A stretch of 64,000 bases of DNA from Gymnothorax reevesii (taxonomy: Eukaryota; Chordata; Actinopteri; Anguilliformes; Muraenidae), in assembly GCA_029721435.1 (NCBI GenBank), contig CM056574.1, positions 69,359,501 through 69,423,500 of the forward strand, read 5' to 3'. The notes under the pieces were generated by a model. The model ran no database searches and was not told the DNA's origin. It saw nothing but the letters and a program-made list of their open reading frames with translations. Shown here piece after piece: positions 37,746 through 49,852 of the stretch. The position numbers and the translations under genes are program-made. Numbering within the stretch: the stretch's first letter is position 1; the number at the start of each line of letters is the position of its first letter.

Positions 37746-38763
37746 TTAGTGAGTATAGAACGCAAGTATTCAGTTTGTGGTTGGCAGAGAAAGATGTGAA
37801 GTCGTTAGTTTGCATCACAGATTCAGCTGCGTTGATTAAGCCAGGTCAAGTTTCCATTAAGCGTGGCAACCGCCTTTAATCTGACGTCAGGACAATCAAT
37901 ATAGATACTATAATTTATGTCCTTATTCAGATAGTTACATTAAATAGTGCTTCCTGTAATTATATATTGCATTGAAATGTGCCTGACATTCTGGAACCCT
38001 GCCTGTGAGGTTTTGGTGACGTGTGCGCACTGTACGCCGGTCAGCCAAATTATCACTGCACAGAAAGTAAACCAGTTTGGAGATGGTGAGCTTTCTGCGC
38101 AACTCCAGCGGAGACTTTTTCTACGAAATTGTCACTGCGTCTTGATGAATATGTGACACCTCCCCTTACTACGCCACCACACCCATCTCGGCGCACGTGC
38201 GTCTACCAAATTGCCAAAGTGGCTGCGCTCGGTGTTGCACCGCACAAAATTACCACTGAGCAGGCTGTGCCACGCTACACCACCTGCGCTGCGCCAAGAA
38301 ATTAGAGCCCTTTGTGTCAATTGTGTACGGAATCACAGAAATGCAAGGTTTATATACATGGGGGTTGGGTGAAATTGCGTAAAATCCTGAAGATCAAACA
38401 AACATTGGTGCACATAATGAGATCGTCCCAACTACCCAACTCAGTATTCTGTATTTTGCAATGGTCAAATTGGTGGAAGTGATTTTTTTAAATGTAAGAC
38501 CTTGATTGCTTGTTTACACAGTAATTACATAGGTTTTAATTTGGAAGCATGACCATGTTGTTTGACAATAAATGAAGTGGGACACAATCATTAAATAAAA
38601 ATAAATACTTGAGCCTTCGCTGGACATGAAATCCTCATATCCTCCTTACTTTCAGGAATTGTGGGCCTTGTCACCTCTGGTAGAAATTTTATTGACTTTT
38701 TTTTTAGCTTTGAGAATCATGTTATTGCTAGACATGCTAGGTAACACATTAAAAGATTTAAAC

Positions 38764-39917
38764 TAGGGCTGTCGCGTTAATTAATCGCGATTAATTTAAG
38801 CGCAATAAAAGTAACTGCCACTATGAGGCAGACAGACTCTCTTGCTTTTTACTTTTTCTTTGACACATACCTAATGCGGTCATTTGAAATGTTTCCGGGA
38901 AGAAAACTGTGATTTGAAGTCCACTAATTACCAGCGAGGTTGGACAGCCTCCATCGCCTTGGTTTAATTAGGTCACCTTAAATCATTTCCCGTGTACTTT
39001 GCCTAACTTGCAATCAAGCCATTAATTCAACCAACTGACTAATCAAAATCAAAATGTGGCCTATAATGATTAAGAAGTGATAATGAGAACCAGACGGACC
39101 TAACCAGGTTGCCTTGTTAGATTGAAAAAATTTCAATAATCTGAATAAATAACAGATCTCTGAATTCTACCTTTCATCAAGGAATTTTGTATGCATTATT
39201 AAAGATATTTCAAAAAAAAAAAGACGAAGTAATTCAAAGATGGCCCTGGTTTTAAGAGCTTAAAAATATAGGCTACGTGAAGTATAAAACATTTTGTGAA
39301 GCATACCGAACGTGAATGTGAGAGAGAATACGTTTGCATTGCAGGCAATAGTCAAATGCACCGAAGATTTGGCAATTAACGTTCAGGCGAATCTTTGCCG
39401 CAAATTTGAGGCATTTTTATTGGATTATTGAACGAGAGTAATTTAATATAATGTAACTCATAGCACTTGATTTTATTTACTTTTGAGCATCTAAATAACC
39501 AACAGTGAAGGAGGAAAACATTTTGTTTAAGCGTATAGAACGTGACATGTAAATTGTAAACGAATTTGAAAATCTTTCAATATAACGCGGCAGTCTGGTT
39601 AGGTCTGTCTGGTTCTCATTATCTCTTCTTAATCATTAGAGGCAACATTTTGGTTTTGATTAGTCAGTTGGCTGAATAAATGGATTGATTGCAAGTCTGG
39701 CAAAGTGCACGGGAATTGATTTAAGGTAAGCTAATTATGCCAAGGCGATTGAGGCTGTTCAACCTCGCTGCTAATTAGCGGAACGGAAGCATTTCAAATG
39801 ACCGCATTAGGTAAGTGTCATAGAAAAGGTAATAAGCAATCACGTCTGTCTGCCTCATAGTGGCAGTTACTTTTATTGCGCTTAAATTAATCGCGATCAA
39901 TTAATGCGACAGCCCTA
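38764..39917. mobile_element. Palindromic hAT-type element, 1154 bp
   Basis: Ends are TAGGGCTGTCGCGTTAATTA and, on the other strand, TAGGGCTGTCGCATTAATTG. A perfect 8-bp duplication ATTTAAAC flanks it (38756-38763 and 39918-39925), the length expected of hAT. Each arm is about 370 bp (to about 39130 and from about 39545), with strong complementarity. Examples are tgccactatgaggcagacag near 38816, and aaatgaccgcattagg near 39798, which pairs with cctaatgcggtcattt near 38870. The 400-bp middle is not paired and has no ORF. Confidence 0.85.
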
Positions 39918-39925
39918 ATTTAAAC

Positions 39926-41410
39926 ATTTTTCAGGCCTATTGCTCAAAATCAAATCTGTGTTCTAGAAGAGTTGATAATTGTTCTTGGGCCTTTGATTAA
40001 TTGGGTGTGATGAAATGCATCTGTTATCAAGTATCACCCAAAAAACTCTTGAGTTAAAGCTGAAGGTCTACCTTTGAAGCAAATGTTCATAGATTAATTT
40101 CAAATCTAGTGTTGTGGCCAAAAAAGAGCCAAAATTAAGAAAATTGTGACTGTCCAAATGCTTATGCAAGGGCTGTGCTCCACACACTGGGGATGTGCAC
40201 GGAGGACAGGAAGTTGAGGACTGGACTCCGGTGTAAGGATGGACTTGGTTGTATTTATTATGCCCTCTGCACAGCAATACATGAAGCAATACAAAACAAA
40301 GAGGAAACCAGGGGCGTATTGCACGAAGGCAGGATAAGGGATTAGCCCAGGATCGGCACACGATCAGACTGATCTCAAGCCCCATTTCGGTTGCACATAG
40401 CGTGTGAGCTAAGCCATGGCACTAGTTACTATGGAAACAAATTCTGTGGAGCTAGCCAGCTCCGGAGCAAACTTACGAACTAGCTACGCTCCTGCCTCCA
40501 GCCAATTTCACCTCACCTCATTCAACAGTCACCCAAATTAAAAATCAATGTCCTTAACAGTCAGTCATTCTGAATTATCCACTTCACAGTGCTATCTCAA
40601 TTACAGTAGGCCCAGAGTAATTATCTTTGAAACTTGTGACCATTGATGTCAGTAGAATAGCCAATATTCAATCATTATATTCAAGTATCCATGTGACGGA
40701 GACCATCACAGTTCAATCAGTCCCCCTTCCATGTCACATTTTAACCATATTTAGAATCCGTAATTATCAGATTTGTCCTGATTCCCCTAGCTGAGACTTC
40801 CATCAGAGTAGAAAATGAGCTGTGCTGCATGAAGTAGGTTATAGTGTTTCAGCATAGTCTTAAATCGCTGCTGTAACCCCCTACCTACAGCACCGCTGCT
40901 ACTTTTCTCTGTCTTTATTCAGACTGCGATGGGTAAAGAAGAATCCTTGCCTTAGTGCTGGACATGAGTGCAATGTCGCTCGCTTTGTGATACTAGAATC
41001 AAACATTTTCAGGAGGCTCCTTGACGTACTTTTCTGACACTAACATTCTACTTTTTAAGTTGCCAGCCCTAGGCCAGCAACCTATTGTCGTCACTTTGTG
41101 TCTGGTAACGTCGTTGTCGCCCATTTAAAGCCGTTTCTCAAAAACGGTTTGATGAATTTTTTTTTTACTTTGGGGATGAGACCAAATCGGTCATCAAGTT
41201 AATGCCCGAGTAAAAATTTTTTTGATTGAATCATTCGTAGAGACTTGGCAGCCATTTTTGGCACTTAGGTGCAATTTTCTCAATAACTGTCTGATAATTT
41301 TTTTTTAATCGGAGAAATGGAATCAGTATCATGACCTGCTTCAACGCTGTAAACAGCGTTTTGATTGAATCGCTCCTTCATAGCGCCACCTAGGCAACGT
41401 GCCTGGACTT
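39926..41410. other. Non-coding stretch with a minor repeat-like segment
   Basis: 40310-40385 contains ggggcgtattgcacgaaggc, which looks like the end of a fish DNA element, but no partner was identified. The rest is unassigned. Confidence 0.35.
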
Positions 41411-43480
41411 CATGAAAAATGTGCTATAACTCCCTTAATATAGCATTAGAGGTTAGGTATGTATGAGGCACCTCAAGCGAATCAGGTATGCCGAACATTG
41501 TGAGTCGGTCACATTTGACCTTGGGCCTTAAGGTCAAGGTCAAATGGCAAAAATGTGCTATAACTCAATTAATATAGCATTTCGAGCTTCGGTATGGATG
41601 AGGCATCTATAGGGCATCAAGTATGGCGAACATTGTAAGTCGGTCACATTTGACCTTGGGCCTTAAGGTTAAGGTCAAATGGCAACAAGAGCCATCAGGA
41701 GATGGCATATCCCCCTGACCCCCAGCAAAATCGTAGAACAGTAATTTGTCAAATGTTAGATAGTGTAAAAGCTTCAAAATAGCAAAAGGCACATCTACTC
41801 ATAGTGGTTAATATATTTGTGACGTTTGGTGAAACTAGGCCATACGGTTTATGAGATATGCTCCGGACAAGGTGGACACCTTCAAAGTCAATGTACGTTC
41901 CACGTTTCCATGGAAACCGCAAAAATTAAGAAATCAAGAAACGTCAAAATAGTGAAAGGCTCATCTACTCATAGTGGTTAATATATCAGTGACCTTTGGT
42001 GAACCTAGGCATACGGTTTAGGAGATATGCTCTGGACAAGACAGCCACCCTCAAAGTCAATGTAAGTTCACCGTTTCCATGGAAACCTGAAATATTAGAT
42101 AATGTAGAAGCTTGAAAATAGCAAAGGGCACATCTATTTATAGTGGTTAATATATCTGTGATGTTTGGTGAACCTAGGCCATATGGTTTATGAGATATGC
42201 TCCAGACAAGACAGCCACACTCAAACTGTTCACTGTTTCCATGGAAACCTGAAATATTAGATAATGCAGAAGCTTGAAAGTAGCAAAAGGCACATCTACT
42301 TATAGTGGTTAATATATCTGTGACGTTTGGTGAACCTAGGCCATACGATTTTGGAGATATGCTCCGGACAAGACAGCCACCCTCAAAGTCAATGTAAGTT
42401 CACTGTTACCATGGAAACCTCAAATATTAGATAATGTAGAAGCATCAAAATAGCAAAAGGCACATCTACTCATAGTGGTTAATATATCTGTGACGTTTGG
42501 TGAACCTAGGCCATACGGTTTATGAGATATGCTCCGGACAAGGTGGACACCTTCAAAGTCAATGTAAGTTCCACGTTTCCATGGAAACCGCAAAAATTAA
42601 GAAATCAAGAAACGTCAAAATAGTGAAAGGCACATCTACTCATAGTGGTTAATATATCAGTGACGTTTGGTGAACCTAGGCCATACGGTTTAGGAGATAT
42701 GCTCCAGACAAGACAGCCACCCTCAAAGTCAATGTAAGTTCACTGTTTCCATGGAAACCTCAAATATTAGTTGATGTAGAAGCTTCAAAATAGCCAAAGG
42801 CACATCTACTCATAGTGTTTAATATATCTGTGACGTTTGGTGAACCTAGGCCATACGGTTTTTGAGATATGCTCCGGACAAGGTAGACACCTTCAAAGTC
42901 AATGTAAGTTCCACATTTCCAAGGAAACCGCAGAAATTAATAAATCAAGAAACCTCAAAATATTGAAAGGCACATCTATTCATAGTGCTTAATATATCTG
43001 TGATGTTTGGTGACCCTAAGATGCATAGTTATGAAGATATGTTCCGGACAACAAAATGATTACGGACAGACATACTGATGACTATATCCCCCCGTCATTT
43101 GTATGTCGGGGGGATAAAAATGTGCTATAACTCTCTTAATATAGCATTTAGAGATTAGGTATGTATGAGGCACCTCAAGGGAATAAGGTATGCCGAACAT
43201 TGTGAGTCAGTCACTTTTGACCTTGGGCCTCAAGGTCAAGATCAAATGGCAAAAATGTGCCATAACTCTCTTAATATAGCATTTAGAGCTTTGGTATGTA
43301 GTAGGCACCTCAATGGAATCAGGTATGCCGAACATTGTGAGTCAGTCACATTTGACCTTGGGCCTCAAGGTCAAGGTCAAATGGCAAAAATGTGCCATAA
43401 CTCTCTTAAAATAGCATTTAGAGCTTTGGTATGTATGAGGCACCTCAAGTGAATCAGGTATGCCGAACATTGTGAGCCTC
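41411..43480 (+). repeat. 135-bp tandem repeat array, split by an insertion
   Basis: The unit contains aatgtgctataactcnctta, atagcatttagagcttnggt, ggtatgccgaacattgtgag and acatttgaccttgggcc. The last motif falls at 41511 and 41646, then at 43213 and 43348, a period of 135 bp on each side. An element of about 1430 bp (41686-43115) separates the two halves. The 95-codon ORF at 43165-43452 is a readthrough of the repeat and not a gene. Confidence 0.75.
41686..43115. mobile_element. Insertion built from 170-bp tandem repeats
   Basis: It interrupts the 135-bp array. Its left end holds a short palindrome (gccatcaggagatggc) and atatccccctga. Its right end is a hairpin, atcccccc...ggggggat, around gtcatttgtatgtc. 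Between them are eight units with landmarks (acatctactcatagtgg) at 41791, 41961, 42130, 42292, 42462, 42632, 42802 and 42972. Two unit types alternate irregularly: A (agaagcttcaaaatagcaaa) and B (caagaaacgtcaaaatagtg), in the order A B A A A B A B. No coding sequence was seen. Confidence 0.65.
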
Positions 43481-44768
43481 AAAGTGCTGAGGGATGCGGT
43501 CCGGGTCTGAAGGCTGGAGGCCTAACCTTACAGCTTATGAAAACCAGAAACAGAGGGAAAAATATGTTGACTGTGAGAACAGGAAAATTTGTGCAAATGG
43601 GGAATGGGTTTCAACTGTATATAGTATGTAATTTCTGACAAATTTAATTTTTGAAAAAAAAAAAAAGAGACAATGTAATATTTGGGCGGCTGGGAAGCCT
43701 GTTGGTTGGTTGCTTGACTGGTCACTATAGAGTTGCTGGTTCAAGCTCTCAGTGGACCTGGGTCTTGGACATGATCCGGAGAAATCACAAGACTGTTCCT
43801 TGTGCTTTTTATCCCTCTTTATTACTATTTTTAAATACTTGTCATTGCTCTGCCAGATCCTGAGGCCCTCGAGCAAGACAGAACATGTTTTCAGTTTTTC
43901 AGTGGAACTTCTGGTTAAATTTAAAAAAAAAAAATTTAAATAATAGGAATTCTTATTATCACAGTTTTTTCAATTCATCTCCCACTAAATCAATGGTAGT
44001 TACTTTAGCACCATTGTGTCCGTCTTTACTCTGACCAAACTCACCTAATGAAGCATTTCAGCCCTGCCAATGCTTATCCAAAAGACTCAGTGACAAGAAA
44101 CCAGATTCATACTTTTGTTCAAACAAATCCAAAAAAGGATTTTCCATAACGTTAGCAAGTTCACTAACTGGTGAAGAAAATCTTAATGAATAAATGGATG
44201 TGTTTGGCAATGAGTCTAATTACTCTAGCCAACAAAAAGAAGGACCAGCCTAAGAAATGCTCCCTTCTTACCAGCTAAAATATTAATGTCTTCTTACAGC
44301 AAAGTGAGGCCCTGAATTCATGGCTATTAGTCTAGTGTCTCTGTGATTTGTACCTCTCGCAGTGCAAGGTAACTTTTTAAATCTTTTTAATGTCCGCTGT
44401 TTAAGCACAAGCTTGTGTAATAGATTAATCCGTTACCAATAGAGGTGGTGATGAACCCTACTTTGATGAAAGGGAGGCTGAATCTGCATACAGAACTTAA
44501 TTTGAATCATTTGACGTAAATATGCCACCATCCAAGGGCTTTCCACCCTTGCAACCCAGCTAACAGAGGGGGCTAACAGAATGCTAAATGGGAACTAAGG
44601 TAAAATTTATTCAAAATTGACTAAACAGTAGTTCCCCTGTTTCACAGAAAACATGAAACTAAACACTCACCAAAAAAAAAAACCGCCAAGAGTCAAGAAT
44701 GTGTCAATGTCTATAACTACACTGGTCACAGAAGAGTCCCCGGTTCTTACTGACGTCCACGTTTTTAT
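43481..44768. other. Non-coding stretch with possible SINE and enhancer-like segment
   Basis: 43684-43860 includes a B-box-like ctggttcaagctctcag and may be a SINE. 44285-44460 is repeat-free and enhancer-like (ttgtgtaatagattaatccg). Neither is certain. Confidence 0.3.
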
Positions 44769-44771
44769 TTA

Positions 44772-44808
44772 AGCCACTTTCACACCAGACGCGGAACTAA
44801 TTTTTTGT
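44772..44808 (+). mobile_element. PIF/Harbinger-like MITE end fragment
   Basis: TTA followed by AGCCACTTTCACACCAGACG, the end of the family described at 37302. It breaks off where TTAA copy C begins. Confidence 0.5.
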
Positions 44809-44809
44809 C

Positions 44810-45985
44810 TCTGTGGTTGTTATGACCGCTTGGTTACCAGCAACTGCATGTTAGTTGCCACGCTTAGCAACTTAAAAATGCTCCTGGTTAATTTATATAT
44901 AGTAATTCTGATCAGTATGCTTGTGTTTATCGGTAAGCATCATCAGTTCAAGCTAACCAGAGAGGTGATGTATGTGTCAGCAAAGTTGGGCTGAAACGGC
45001 TGCAGTTAGACCAGACGTAGGTTTTGCAGAGCTTGGGGTATGTGTTTGGCTTTGTTTACAGCTGCTTGTGATCGCTTCACTTATCCATGTCTGAGGTCAG
45101 TCGGATACTTCACCAATATCTGGGCTCGCTCTCTGATGCTACCGTGAAACGATTTCTCTGTGCTGCTGCGGCGTAATTTCATCCTCCTTTAGAAATTGTT
45201 CTGGCTAATAAAAAGCAGAAAAAGGCGGAGATTGAATTGGAAATTCTTTCCTGTTTATCGATTCGCTAGCTCCATATAAGCAACTGTTCATGCTAACGGA
45301 ACTTACGGTCTGTAAAACCAGTATTATGTTCATAACATAACCAGAGCTGTCTCTAGCTGTTGCGTACTATCCATAAAGCTGCTTTCACATCGGACGCGAA
45401 ACAAATTTTTTGCGGGACAGATTACATTCAAAGTCAATGCAAAGACACGAATGCAAGCGTTATGGGCATGTTAAGCCACTTTCACGCCGGACACGAAACA
45501 AATTTTTCGCGCAACAGATTAAATTCAAAGTCAATGCAAATGTCAATGTGAATGTAGTCTGTCGTGTGAAAAATTTGTTTCGTGTCTGGTGTGAAAGTGG
45601 CTTATTGCGCCCATTTTCCGCGAGCAAACACAGGTCATTCCAATGCAACAAGTAAACCATTACCACGGGCAGTTCCTAAAAAGGCCGTTTAACCTGGAGC
45701 TTTTGCCTTTCCATCATATACCAGCGTAGAAGCTGTTCGTTACTCCACACTAGTGACAAGCCACACAAACCAGCAGGTCCTTATAATACAGACCAAAGCA
45801 GTCCATAAGTTGTTGGTTCACTTTTTGCTGCACCTCACTGTCCATGTTTCCCCCTAAACTCAGACCCACCAGACTTCTTCTTCTTCAGTCTCCGGTTTAC
45901 ACTTGGGTATGTCAACCTGTGTGTATGGGGTGGATTCTAGCTTTCCCTCAATCCTAGCTATGGAGTGGAAATACCGGTGCACTCA
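44810..45985 (+). mobile_element. TTAA-type DNA element, copy C (internal part)
   Basis: Matches copy A in the same direction: gtctctgtggttgttatgac near 44805 corresponds to copy A near 11430, and aaaaaggccgtttaacctgg near 45678 to copy A near 12018. Both true ends are missing. Two Harbinger-like MITE copies are inserted at 45377-45602. Confidence 0.6.
45377..45602. mobile_element. Two Harbinger-like MITEs, one into the other
   Basis: A broken head starts at 45377 (AGCTGCTTTCACATCGGACG). A complete 129-bp copy follows at 45474-45602, starting AGCCACTTTCACGCCGGACA after TTA and ending with its complement. The interior 'ttcaaagtcaatgcaaa' is the family hallmark. Confidence 0.6.
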
Positions 45986-46013
45986 CCATAGAAGCTGAGA
46001 ATAGATTTCAGAG

Positions 46014-46241
46014 GGCCCTGACATTTAAAACGAGGCACAGAGAACTTTGAAAATGCACAGGTAGTTTATTAAAAAAGACTACGCAAACAGTACCTTGAGG
46101 TAGTTTCCAGTCGCCTCAATCTTGAAAGTCACAATAAGTCGATTGATGAGCACAAACGAATAGATTGCAATCTGTTCCCTTATCCTTCCTATCCCTATTC
46201 TCCCAAATTACTCTGTGCCTCTTTTTAAATGTCAGGGCCCT
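46014..46241. mobile_element. 228-bp MITE with AGGGCCCTGACATTTAAA ends
   Basis: Left end AGGGCCCTGACATTTAAAAC, then gaggcacagag; right end on the other strand AGGGCCCTGACATTTAAAAA, then gaggcacagag. Inverted ends of about 35 bases. No target duplication was established; the ends look hAT-like. Confidence 0.6.
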
Positions 46242-46669
46242 TGGAATTCTACCGATGAAGCGTGGAGCTACTTTGAGCCTTGTTAATGATGGAAAAAATA
46301 TTGATTTCTTTGCATGGCAACGCTATGCCCGATTAACTACTATTGTAAGCCTGTTGGGAGCTCCGGCTAAAAAGCCATTTACTTTGAAATGTTGCATGCG
46401 TACGGAGGTGGGGTATTCAACAAAGGTTACCACTCGTTATCATGTTTCAATACACTCCAAGTCAATTTTACATTGGAATTCTCCTTTAAGTGATCATATA
46501 TTAAGTAGCCCAAAAGGATTTTTTTATTCATACATGTGTTAATATAGTTCATTTTGTTGAGGATTTTATTTCAGCATTGTTTGTTATATTCGATAATATT
46601 GATTATAGATATATTTTATCATTTGCTCATACTAATAATCAATAATTATATTATGCAGGCAGCAGAAAG

Positions 46670-46700
<31 letters not shown>

Positions 46701-48339
46701 ACACACACACGCATACATACAAGTAATTCATATACTGCAGTGCAAACACAGACAAATATACAAACAGGGCAATTCAGTTCACACTTGCATGAGCAGTACA
46801 CACACATAAGCAGGATTTTTGCTTAGTTGATTCAAAAACCATAATCATACGATGTATTTGATTTCTGCAGCTTTGATCAATATTTGTTCAGCAAAATCAT
46901 TATTTGCAACTGAAAACATACTCAATTGAATAATCTGTTTTTAATTTGATATGCATCGAATTCAACCACTGGTATCTTTTTCTTTTTGGCTGTATTCTTT
47001 TTTTTCTTTTTCATCTGAGTGTGCCAGTAAGTTTCCATTGTGACGTATCAAATTCCTGAAAGATTAATTGCAATCTCAAGTTACTTGACCAATTGTAGAG
47101 CGAGAATGAAAAGGGGACGGACCAGATTTGCGATATAAAGCAGTATGCACAGAAGGAGAGAGTCAGTTCATGGGGGGACCGTCAGTTCGTGAGCAGTTCT
47201 ACTGGGGAGTTCGTCTTGGGGGCAGTTCCTCTTTATATTTTTCAACATGACACAATAAAGCCTAATTTTTCCTTTTTCAAGAATCTGTCTCTCTCCAATT
47301 GCTTGAGGATGAGGGAATCTCAATAAGTTGAAGAAAATCCACAAGAATTTTTATAAGGGTCAAGTTATTGTGGACAACTCCATGATTCTGCCCTTTTGAT
47401 ATCATTGGGATTCAGGGAATTTAATAGAGACACAGACTCTATTAAATTTGACCTAATCAATGATTTATCGAGACTAAGTCTGCAATCTAGGTTTGAGACT
47501 TCGCAGTCAATTGCACTGGTTTAAATTGTAAGCAAAATTTTTTGACAAAAGGACGGTGCCCTCTCATAAGGATGAACACATTCCCTCCTCATGAGACCAG
47601 GTCTGGATCAGAAAGTTCGCCAATTATATATGAAGCCAATGTTATTTCCTGTGCACCACTCAGACAGCCAGCGATTGAGTGAATCTCATCTGCTGTGCAT
47701 TTCGTCACTACATCAGATCGGGTATGGACCAGTCAGTTACCGAACGCGACAGCTTCTCAGCTTGTGCGCAGACAGACTTTAAACCACTCTTTGTTATCTC
47801 CTATTGTCTTAAACGAACGTCATTTGTGCCGGCGTGGATAATAATTTTGGAATACTCGTGTTTACCCTTATCAAGTAATTTAAAATTCGCTTTGACACAA
47901 GCGCCAGGTTTAAACACCGTAACGTTTCTATGGAATCACCGATAAATAGTGCGTTTTCTGGCACTCGTTTGTACAACTGCATGAGAATCTTCGAGGGGAG
48001 CGAATGAATTAAATTGTTTGAAAGGAGAGAGAGTAGATGGCTGTACACGTTTCTTTAAACTCCGTTTAACCGTAACTATTACGAATGCGTCCTGCTGTGA
48101 GGACGGTACCGCTGCAGGCATAGAGTGGGAAACCGAAGAGAACTAATATTAGCGCAACTATCAGGCTGGACAGAAAAAGTCAATGAACTCCTCATTGATC
48201 CAAATATTTTGATGAGTCTCAATGCGAGCTTCCAACTCCTGAACCTTTTCAGCTAAACTGGTATAAGCAATGTACTTCTGACATATATAAGTGCCACTGA
48301 GGGTGGAAGTATCGTAACAAAACATACTGCATTCAGAGC
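46242..48339. other. Non-coding stretch with microsatellite and possible LTR fragment
   Basis: A (CA)n run lies at 46669-46698. 47100-47300 has LTR-like landmarks: gcgatataaagcag near 47130 as a TATA element, and gacacaataaagcc near 47250 as a polyadenylation signal. Boundaries and duplication were not found. No gene was recognised. Confidence 0.4.
46669..46698 (+). repeat. (CA)n microsatellite
   Basis: About 15 uninterrupted CA units followed by imperfect CA-rich sequence. Confidence 0.9.
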
Positions 48340-48363
48340 ACAAGACTACGGTGGCCCTGAAGT

Positions 48364-48613
48364 GCAAAACACGAATGCAAAAGAGAAAACACAAACACAA
48401 ATGAGAAAACACGAACGCAAAAGAGGAAACACAAACGCAAAAGAAGAAACACAAACGCAAAAGAGAAATCACAAACGCAAATGAGAAAACACAAACACAA
48501 ATGAGAAAACACGAACGCAAATGAGAAAACACGAACGCAAAAGCGGAAACACAAACGCAAAAGAGAAATCACAAACGCAAATGAAAAAACACAAACGCAA
48601 AAGAGGAAACACA
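48364..48613. repeat. 20-bp minisatellite, left foldback end
   Basis: About 12 units of acacRaacgcaaaWgagRaa, with occasional 18- and 22-bp variants. The matching array in opposite orientation is at 63182-63473. Long ORFs here (Phe/Val/Cys/Leu-rich or Lys/Asn/Thr-rich) are repeat readthroughs. Confidence 0.85.
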
Positions 48614-48824
48614 ACAACATTAACTCTAACGGAAAAGGTAGGTACCTTCGGGTGGCATAACTTGACGCTGATTGGACGACGTCACTTCCCGTCTCTTTTG
48701 AAGGAAACATACCTCAACGCATCGGTTTCAAAACATGAGCGGGATGCGATATTTTTTTCCGTCCCTCCACGTGACTTTCGGCCCATAATGCGCGTCAATT
48801 TGCGTCATGATTACGCCGAAGTTT

Positions 48825-49215
48825 GCTTACAGTTTGGTCTTACTCGCTAGCGAGCTAGTTGGCTACCTAGCTAGCAATAGTATAGCTAGCGAGCAAATGT
48901 ATTTAGCTACATAGCCAACTGGCTAGCCAGCTGAAAAGGCTGCAGTTCGCTTTCAATGACCGAAGTATTCTCAGAAATTATTATGCCGACAAAATAAGGC
49001 TACAGTTTGCGCACACAGCCATACTCGTTAGCGAGCTAGTTGGCTTCCTAGCAAGTGATATCGAACTGTGTCATAACTAGCACGCCAGTGTATTTACGTT
49101 AGCTACAAGGCCAACTGACTATCGAGCTAAAAAGGCTACAGTTCGCTCACAGGGGAATACTCGCGAGCGAGCTATTTGGCTAGCTAGCCAGCAAGATAAA
49201 GAGGCATCGATATCT
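48825..49215. repeat. Three degenerate subrepeats, left arm
   Basis: Units of about 150 bp centred on ctacagttt..actcg-tagcgagctagttggct near 48832, 48999 and 49136. They are mirrored in the right arm between about 59205 and 59600. Confidence 0.6.
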
Positions 49216-49256
49216 ATAATGTTATAGCTAGAATTCCAGTGTATTTAACATCGTGA

Positions 49257-49426
49257 AGTCGCTTTCACAGCGGGCGCGGAACGATTTTTTCGCACCACAG
49301 ATGACATCCAAAGTCAATGCAAAGACGCGAATACTCGCGAAAACGCTTGTACTCAAGTCTTTGCATGGACTTTGAATTTAACCTGTCGTACGAAAAAATC
49401 GTTTCGCGTCCGGTGCGAAAGCACCT
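49257..49426. mobile_element. Harbinger-like MITE, left arm copy
   Basis: Ends AGTCGCTTTCACAGCGGGCG and, on the other strand, AGGTGCTTTCGCACCGGACG. Flanks are TGA and TAA. It is present at the same place in the right arm (58964-59133), so it entered before the arms were duplicated or was copied with them. Confidence 0.6.
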
Positions 49427-49852
49427 TAATTTGCCGCATTTATGGAGGACATTCACAGTAATTATCACTGGGAATCATTAATATCTCTTCAACGATTAAA
49501 AGCTGAAGTGCCTAGTTTTCTTCACATTAGGATGTGGACTATAGAAGTGTAATTTTAGGGGACTTTTTTTTATTCTTGGTCTCTGAAGTTGAAGTTGTGA
49601 GGCATTAACGATATAGAAAATAAAAAAAAATGCAGCCTGCGAAAAGGACACCATAAGCAAAAAAAAAAAGGCTGAAAACGGATTTTATTATTTCTTCCAC
49701 AAATTTTGGTCTACATTTTACTTTTTACTGCCGATGTTCAACTCTTCTTTTTCTTTTTGACAACTTTCAGCAATGTTCTTTTGTGGATTGATCTGTAAAG
49801 TAGTTATTTTCAGTCTCATGCTTGCAGGATTTTTAAACAGTGGTTTTTATAT

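Larger units (their letters stand above)
36198..38313. mobile_element. Large DNA element carrying a nested SINE and MITE
   Basis: Left end gggctctaaattcgtagacc, then caggcgcaggcgtggcg. Right end on the other strand gggctctaatttcttggcgc, then agcgcaggtggtgtagcg. The inverted ends and shared GC-rich subterminal sequence suggest one element. A SINE (36812-37190) and a TTA-flanked MITE (37302-37745) lie within it. Removing them leaves about 1.3 kb with no transposase. Its own target duplication was not determined. Confidence 0.5.

Noticed and set aside
43165..43452. 95-codon ORF with internal repetition
   Set aside because: It is a readthrough of the 135-bp tandem repeat.
47100..47300. Third LTR
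   Set aside because: TATA- and polyadenylation-like words are present, but no TG...CA boundaries or target duplication were found.
48364..48613. Regularly spaced 20-bp repeats, as a possible CRISPR array
   Set aside because: The units abut without unique spacers, and the genome is eukaryotic.
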